DNA from: Rariglobus hedericola
Lineage (GTDB): Bacteria; Verrucomicrobiota; Verrucomicrobiia; Opitutales; Opitutaceae
DNA length: 64,000 bases
Assembly (NCBI RefSeq): GCF_007559335.1
Contig: NZ_VMBG01000001.1
Span: 868,001 to 932,000, forward strand
Reading direction: 5' to 3'
Shown: positions 59,496 through 64,000 of the stretch, piece by piece
Position numbering within the stretch: the stretch's first letter is position 1
How the letters are laid out: each line of letters starts with the position of its first letter
The notes under the pieces: model-generated
The model's input: the letters and a program-made list of their open reading frames with translations, nothing else
The model's database searches: none
What the model was told of the DNA's origin: nothing
Translations under genes and position numbers: made by a program

Positions 59496-60473
59496 GTGGA
59501 ACCTATCCATCTAAGCTCTTGGCAGCGAAGTTTTGTAGACAGATATGTTGCGGGATACCCCCGCAAAGCCCAATTGGCCGCTGCGGCCGGGAGCGGAAAA
59601 ACCGTCGCCACTTTAATTGCCGCTAAAGAACTACTCCACACCAACAAGTGCGATTTGGTTCTTACCATAGCTGACCGCATCGTTCTCAAAGAGCAATGGC
59701 GCCAAATGGCAGAAACCCACGCTGGCATCAATGCACAGCAAGGCAGGTCGATCACGTTACAGTCTCTCGACAACCTATCTCAAAGAAAAGAACTGATATC
59801 CATATCTAAAAAAAACAGAACTCTCATCGTCGTTGATGAGGTCCATAGATCACTAGACAGTGACACTTCGTTCAGGCCTCTCCTAGAGGCAAACCGGGAT
59901 AATCGAATACTATTCTTAACTCGACCAGGGGAAAGTAATGGAGGCGAAAACAAATTTAATTATACATTCGAGGCTGATGAGGCGCAGGATCATCAAGGAA
60001 ACGCCCCCCCATTATCACTACCCGGCTCGCCCTCGTTTGAATTGTTGAAACGGCTAATAAGCGAAGGGAAAAACCTTGAAGACCTCTCTTGGCGTTCATT
60101 TGAAATACTTGTGGCCGAGCTATTAAAGGCTGATGGTTATGAGGTCGAGCTGATGCAAGGGACAAAGGACGGCGGCGTAGATGTCATAGCAACTCGCGAC
60201 ATGGGCCCCGCAGGAGTGGTGAAAACCCTTTGGCAAGCTAAGAAATACAGTAAAGGGAAGGTCGGACTTAGCGTTATTCGAGAACTTGCCGATACTCGCG
60301 CCGAGCACGGTGCTAACAAAGCCCTCGTAGTTACATCCACTTTTCTTACGAGGGGCGCACTTCAACGAATCGAACGAGAGAAATTTTTATTGGGAAAGGT
60401 AGACAGAAATGACCTCAGGCAATGGCTCGTTCGGTATGCAAACGGAACGTGGAGTCCCGATTCTTTTATCTAA
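59496..60473 (+). CDS. RecA1-type helicase domain fused to an Mrr restriction nuclease
   Basis: The product is 325 residues, GTG start. Residues 1-165 are the first half of an SF2 helicase only: Walker A AAAGSGKT (29-36), a TIADRIVLKEQW Ia-like motif, DEVH (114-117), and a degenerate motif III FLTRPGES (140-147). There is no second RecA domain. Residues 195-320 are an Mrr_cat endonuclease: LSWRSFEILVAELLKADGYE, KDGGVDVIATRD (D229) and LWQAKKYSKGK (Q247, K249), the D ... Q-x-K active site. Mrr enzymes cut methylated or modified DNA. A one-lobe helicase fused to Mrr could be a degraded relic or a regulated nuclease. The stop is followed at once by the ATG of the next gene. Confidence 0.78.
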   Translation: MEPIHLSSWQRSFVDRYVAGYPRKAQLAAAAGSGKTVATLIAAKELLHTNKCDLVLTIADRIVLKEQWRQMAETHAGINAQQGRSITLQSLDNLSQRKELISISKKNRTLIVVDEVHRSLDSDTSFRPLLEANRDNRILFLTRPGESNGGENKFNYTFEADEAQDHQGNAPPLSLPGSPSFELLKRLISEGKNLEDLSWRSFEILVAELLKADGYEVELMQGTKDGGVDVIATRDMGPAGVVKTLWQAKKYSKGKVGLSVIRELADTRAEHGANKALVVTSTFLTRGALQRIEREKFLLGKVDRNDLRQWLVRYANGTWSPDSFI

Positions 60474-60749
60474 ATGAGCGACATCAAACTATTCCGTTTC
60501 GGTGCCAACTCGGCGGTCGAAATCCACAGCAGTTCCGTAGCACTGGAAAAACCGCTACAACTCATCGAGCGCCATCTCGACATGTTGCTTGGCGTCACGT
60601 TTCTATCCACCGAATACAGCACCGGAGCCAAACGTGGCGGTCGTATCAATACGCTCGGCATCGATGAAAACGGCTGTCCGGTGATCATCGAATACAAGCG
60701 ATCACTCAGCGAAAACGTCATCAACCAAGGGCTCTACTATGGGAGCTAA
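60474..60749 (+). pseudogene. Truncated endonuclease NucS/DUF91-like gene (N-terminal half)
   Basis: 91 codons. SDIKLFRFGANSAVEIHSSS, VALEKPLQLIERHLDMLLGV, LSTEYSTGAKRGGRINTLGI and DENGCPVIIEYKRSLSENVI match the N-terminal half of a family in which INQGLFYLDWL-type sequence normally continues. Here it reads INQGLYYGS and stops. The D ... E-x-K (TLGIDENGCPVIIEYKR) is a PD-(D/E)XK core as in NucS and DUF91 proteins. GC content is host-like, so it seems a resident gene cut by the arrival of the next one. The break is at about 60738. Confidence 0.7.
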
Positions 60750-61593
60750 CGTATTTCGCCTTTCATGCCACGCGCTCGGCCCAATCGACTTCAATAGCCG
60801 AGTGGATGGCGCAATAGTCCTTCCATCCAAAGCGCGAAATCAAGTTATTCTAGAAAAGAAACTTGAAGCCCTAGAAGCCGACACTGCTTCCAAATGGTAT
60901 CAATGGGCTCGCAATAACATAAAATTAATCGTTATCGGCCTAAATCCCGGCAATCTCGTTGAACGGAATGAGCGAAAAATAATGGCCTCAGGAAATGAGG
61001 ACACTATCGATTGGCAATTGTGGGACGATGCGAAGCGGGATTCTGATTTACCGAATCTATACTTAGCAACCTCCAGACTTCTTGAGCATATTGCGAACCA
61101 AAGTTTAATAGACGACAGCGGCTCTGTTCAGATTGGCACGGCACTTATCCTCAATCTTGGAAGCGTCGTCGAAACAGAATCGAAAATAGTGCTGAAAGAT
61201 GAAAATTTGATAACACCCTCCTTGCTGAGAAAAGCAGAGCGAGACTTACTATTAAATTCGTTAGTAGATGAATCAAAATACCCTCTAAATAAAGTGCGCC
61301 GCGTATGGGTCGCGTGGTCGAAGTTGACGGGGCATAACGCTATCACCTCAAAACACCTGAAGGATGTCGTCTGCTCCTTGGCGAGTGTGGTGAACGCTAG
61401 CGCCAAGTTCGTCTGGCTTACTACTGGACCACATACACCTCCAGTGGATGCGGCCCACCCTAACGGAGTGAATAGTGACTATTTTATAAAACCTATCAAG
61501 AAGGCCATGCAACGAGGTGAAAAGTCTCAGCTCTTTTGCTCTGTCGACCTCGAATCAAAAATAGAGATACTCGATTTAGAAAAATGGGCGTAA
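60739..61593 (+). CDS. Unknown protein at an island junction
   Basis: The product is 284 residues, AT-rich. I do not recognise the family. Visible features: IKLIVIGLNPGNLVERNERK, WVAWSKLTGHNAITSKHLKD, and VWLTTGPHTPPVDAAHPNGV. The N-P-G ... H-P pattern recalls uracil-DNA-glycosylase-like or DUF1643 proteins, but the remainder is not a clear match. Its ATG lies exactly at the junction with the truncated nuclease gene (11-bp overlap), so the native start may have been lost or is downstream. No signal peptide or membrane helix. A defence or base-recognition role is speculation. Confidence 0.5.
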   Translation: MGANVFRLSCHALGPIDFNSRVDGAIVLPSKARNQVILEKKLEALEADTASKWYQWARNNIKLIVIGLNPGNLVERNERKIMASGNEDTIDWQLWDDAKRDSDLPNLYLATSRLLEHIANQSLIDDSGSVQIGTALILNLGSVVETESKIVLKDENLITPSLLRKAERDLLLNSLVDESKYPLNKVRRVWVAWSKLTGHNAITSKHLKDVVCSLASVVNASAKFVWLTTGPHTPPVDAAHPNGVNSDYFIKPIKKAMQRGEKSQLFCSVDLESKIEILDLEKWA

Positions 61594-61671
61594 TACTGGC
61601 AATTTGACGCAATGGGGGGCTCAAGCCATAGATTCATGGAGTGGTCGGGCCGTTACTTGCTACTTTTCTAA

Positions 61672-62241
61672 ATGAATTTCGTCCTGCGGATTCTCCTGCT
61701 CGTTTTCATCGGCATGGCACTGTTGATCGGCGGCTGTGTGTGGACCGTGAAACAGGAGATATATGAGTCGATGGGCACCAAGATCGACGTGGCGCGTTAC
61801 TCCGAGATCGTCGAAGCACGCCGGGTTTGGGGCGAAGGCTATAAATTCCTCCCCAAAGTCGTCCCCTTTGAGACCGAGGAAGCCTCCTTCGTGCACACGC
61901 CCCATTTTCTTCAAGGAGGTGATTATCTCACGCTACGCGTGCGTCTGCCTGCAGCGCACATCGCAAAATTGCTTACAGAACTCGAGCAAAGCGGCCGAAC
62001 TGAGGTGAAGACGTTTACTCCAGCTCCGACGCCTCGTTGCTATCCAAAATGGAACCTCACTGAGGACGACATGGAAAAACGTAGTTACGAGAGCATCACC
62101 GAACTACCGTCCGATTTCCGCGTGTTTCTTTTTCGAACCGACCTCAAAGACATTGAGAAGAACTGGAATCACAACTTCCTCGCCTTGACCGCGGTGTCGG
62201 TGGAACGACGAGAAGTCGTCTACCACGTCGAGAACTGGTGA
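61672..62241 (+). CDS. Membrane-anchored or lipoprotein-like hypothetical protein
   Basis: The product is 189 residues. An N-terminal hydrophobic segment (VLRILLLVFIGMALLIGGCV) contains a possible lipobox (LIGGC), so it may be a lipoprotein. The rest is soluble and mixed (DVARYSEIVEARRVWGEGYK, HIAKLLTELEQSGRTEVKTF). I do not recognise the family. GC content is back to host level, marking the end of the second island near 61600. The next gene follows after 42 bp. Confidence 0.6.
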   Translation: MNFVLRILLLVFIGMALLIGGCVWTVKQEIYESMGTKIDVARYSEIVEARRVWGEGYKFLPKVVPFETEEASFVHTPHFLQGGDYLTLRVRLPAAHIAKLLTELEQSGRTEVKTFTPAPTPRCYPKWNLTEDDMEKRSYESITELPSDFRVFLFRTDLKDIEKNWNHNFLALTAVSVERREVVYHVENW

Positions 62242-62283
62242 CCGATTGCTTGATGGCATTAATGCCGCAAAAACATAACTTTC

Positions 62284-63129
62284 ATGAAAAGAATCCTCGT
62301 GCTTGTGGTGGCCGCATTCCTCACCGGTTGCAGCCCCGAAAAAATGATAGAGAAGTTCGCGGATGATGCGAAAGAACACATTGCCTTGGACTACATCCAA
62401 CGGGTCGTTTCTGGCGATCTGGTTGCGCTCACTACGGAGCTCGATCCGGCGGTGCCTTCAACAAACGCCCTCGCGGCGTTGGAGCAACTGCGAGCAAACA
62501 TTCCGAAGGAGACGCCCACTGTCACCAACCTGGTCGGCTACAACGTCAGTTATTCTTCGTCCGAGGGCACTCAAAACAATCTGATTTACCAACTGGGTTA
62601 CGACGGAAAGAAGTGGCTGCTGGTCTATGTGACGTGGAGTGAATTGCCCGGCGGAAAACGCCAGATCGTTACGCTGAAGGCGCAGTCGCTTCAGCAGTCA
62701 TTGCAAGAAGCGAACCGGTTTTCATTTCGTCACGCCGGCGCGCTGCACTTCCTTTTTTTGGGCGCTGCAACCCTCGTTTCCTTGTTCATTCTGACCACTC
62801 TCGTGGTGTGCATTAAAACCAAGCTACCTCGTCGAAAGTGGATGTGGATCCTGTTTATCCTCGTGGGCGTGGTTCCCTTCTCCATCAACTGGACCACGGG
62901 CGAAGTGGGATTCAACCTGCTATCGATCCTTTTCTTCGGCGCGAGTGGGATGGCCGCCAGCCCCTATTCACCCTGGATTATCTCCTTCGCAATTCCCATC
63001 GGCGCGATCCTGTTCTGGTTTCGTCGGGCTAAGTTGATGGGCCCGGTCGTCCCGCCCCTGCCGCCCATGTCGTCGCCCAAAGACCTCGATGAAAACCAAG
63101 GCCGGACCGGAAACATAAACCACAACTGA
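62284..63129 (+). CDS. Putative lipoprotein with C-terminal membrane domain
   Basis: The product is 281 residues. It has a strong lipoprotein signal (ILVLVVAAFLTGCSPEK). Residues 20-140 form a small alpha/beta domain (ALDYIQRVVSGDLVALTTEL, NNLIYQLGYDGKKWLLVYVT) resembling a DUF3887/NTF2-like fold that is common in secreted proteins. Three or four transmembrane helices follow (HFLFLGAATLVSLFILTTLV, WMWILFILVGVVPFSI, WIISFAIPIGAILFWF). A combination of lipobox and polytopic tail is unusual; the N-terminal helix could simply be a signal anchor. Function unknown. A strong terminator follows. Confidence 0.65.
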   Translation: MKRILVLVVAAFLTGCSPEKMIEKFADDAKEHIALDYIQRVVSGDLVALTTELDPAVPSTNALAALEQLRANIPKETPTVTNLVGYNVSYSSSEGTQNNLIYQLGYDGKKWLLVYVTWSELPGGKRQIVTLKAQSLQQSLQEANRFSFRHAGALHFLFLGAATLVSLFILTTLVVCIKTKLPRRKWMWILFILVGVVPFSINWTTGEVGFNLLSILFFGASGMAASPYSPWIISFAIPIGAILFWFRRAKLMGPVVPPLPPMSSPKDLDENQGRTGNINHN

Positions 63130-63150
63130 TACAGGACTGGACGCGTTCAC

Positions 63151-63210
63151 AAAAAAGCCCGTGAGCATCGGCGGGCGTTTTCCCACCGGCACTCACGGGC
63201 GCGTTTTTTT
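63151..63210. terminator. Bidirectional terminator between convergent genes
   Basis: GCCCGTGAG (63157-63165) pairs with CTCACGGGC (63192-63200), an A-run precedes and TTTTTTT follows. An inner CGGCGGG/CCCACCG pairing extends the structure. Confidence 0.85.
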
Positions 63211-63213
63211 AAC

Positions 63214-63939
63214 TCAACCCAATGCGCGATCCGGCGAGAGTTTGAACTCTATGCGGATGGCGGCGTTGGCTTTTTTCTTGGCGGGCCAGTGGGCGTCCAC
63301 CGCGTATTGGATCTCGCGGCGCAGGCGGGACACTTCTTTCACCTTGGCTTCATAACTGGCCCGCGCTCCGCTTGCCCCGCTTTGGTCGCCGGCCTGGATC
63401 GTTTGCACCGCGAGGTAGGCGGCGAGCGCCGCTTCCAATGCGGGCACGTCGCCTGTCTTCATCCCCGGCAGCTCATCCGTTGCCAGGTGCGCGATGATCG
63501 ACCGGGTGCTCGTCTCCAGCACCGCGCGGTTGGCGGCGATTGGCTCGGAGATGAAGTAATTGGCCCGCAGCGGATCTCCCATCGGATACTTGCGCTTGGC
63601 CCGCGCCTGGATGACGCCGATCAATTCCAGCAGCGCCGCCTTGCGGGTCTCTTCCGCCTTGGTGGTGGTTTCCTTGGCGGACGTCTTGCCGCCCGCGTTG
63701 GCGACCAGCGCGGCGGCTTCGGTAATCTTGGAACGGAGGTTGGTAAGAAACGGCGCGTCGATCCCCTCACCCGCCAGGATGGTGGCGTAGGCGGGCAGTT
63801 CGGCGGTATTGGCGATCTCGCCGGCGAGCGTGATGTCGGCGGCGTGTCCTTGGTTGACGAGTGAACGGTTGCGCTTGGCGGCCTGAGCAGGTGTCTCGGG
63901 CGGTGTCGTATTGTCGGGCGGTGTGTTATTGTCGGGCAT
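63214..63939 (-). CDS. Hypothetical helical protein
   Basis: The product is 241 residues with no signal peptide. It is mostly alpha-helical and Ala-rich (ITEAAALVANAGGKTSAKET, LEAALAAYLAVQTIQAGDQS) and starts with a low-complexity Pro/Thr/Asn segment (NNTPPDNTTPPETPAQAAKR). The middle RAKRKYPMGDPLRANYFISE looks like the conserved part. The composition suggests a structural or phage-derived protein; I do not recognise the family. Its upstream region reaches the window end without a further gene. Confidence 0.6.
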   Translation of the reverse strand: MPDNNTPPDNTTPPETPAQAAKRNRSLVNQGHAADITLAGEIANTAELPAYATILAGEGIDAPFLTNLRSKITEAAALVANAGGKTSAKETTTKAEETRKAALLELIGVIQARAKRKYPMGDPLRANYFISEPIAANRAVLETSTRSIIAHLATDELPGMKTGDVPALEAALAAYLAVQTIQAGDQSGASGARASYEAKVKEVSRLRREIQYAVDAHWPAKKKANAAIRIEFKLSPDRALG

Positions 63940-64000
63940 GATGATGAGGACTGGGCTGTCGTTGTGGGTGAGGCGCGTTCCCCAAAACCGGGAAGCCGCG

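Overview
This window is high-GC bacterial DNA with densely packed genes on both strands. A PEP-CTERM protein, TamA/TamB-type outer-membrane assembly, a TonB-dependent receptor, ornithine-lipid genes, and several families of short dispersed intergenic repeats together suggest a Gram-negative Verrucomicrobiota member, probably of the Opitutaceae type. That placement is inference; no rRNA gene is present to settle it.

Layout. Positions 1-6.4 kb are ordinary chromosome: the 5' end of a dctA-type symporter, tyrS, a membrane zinc peptidase, a Gfo/Idh/MocA oxidoreductase with a divergent AraC regulator, and a PEP-CTERM protein. Positions 6.5-17.3 kb form a first defence island: a type I restriction-modification operon (hsdR-hsdM-hsdS with ATGA overlaps), then an AAA ATPase with a possible TOPRIM-like tail, a DUF262/HNH/AlbA_2 triple fusion, a PIN/NYN-like protein and a small membrane protein. 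Positions 17.4-18.8 kb are repeat-rich, with a cupin gene and a small ORF made of heptapeptide repeats. Positions 18.85-28.6 kb read leftward: TonB receptor, M3 oligopeptidase, tamB, tamA. Positions 28.7-36.3 kb carry a ferredoxin, rhomboid protease, tail-specific protease, prfA-prmC, a HAD phosphatase and a FecR-domain protein.

Positions 36.5-43.9 kb look like one stress regulon. An ECF sigma/anti-sigma pair, a seven-gene leftward operon (DoxX, YHS, DinB, TANGO2/NRDE, DedA-ATP-grasp fusion, olsB, olsA) and a divergent DUF1223 gene each have the same promoter-like motif, GGAATAA-N15/16-CTC, within a few bases of the start codon. Positions 43.9-49 kb hold a Trk/Ktr potassium channel pair and a SNF2-family helicase whose coding sequence contains two heptamer-repeat tracts. 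Positions 49-53.3 kb hold sufT, sppA and a large conserved protein of unknown function.

Positions 53.4-61.6 kb are a second, AT-richer defence island that appears to have been inserted into an hsdR gene, of which only the first ~80 codons remain. It contains a fused GHKL (Hsp90-like) ATPase/PD-(D/E)XK nuclease, then HamA (DUF1837) and HamB (helicase), i.e. a Hachiman-type core with an extra upstream ATPase-nuclease. A RecA1-only helicase/Mrr nuclease fusion follows, then a truncated endonuclease-like gene and an unknown gene. The GHKL-nuclease/HamA/HamB cassette is the best candidate for an undescribed or hybrid defence system. The right end (61.7-64 kb) holds two small membrane or lipoprotein genes and one unknown gene.
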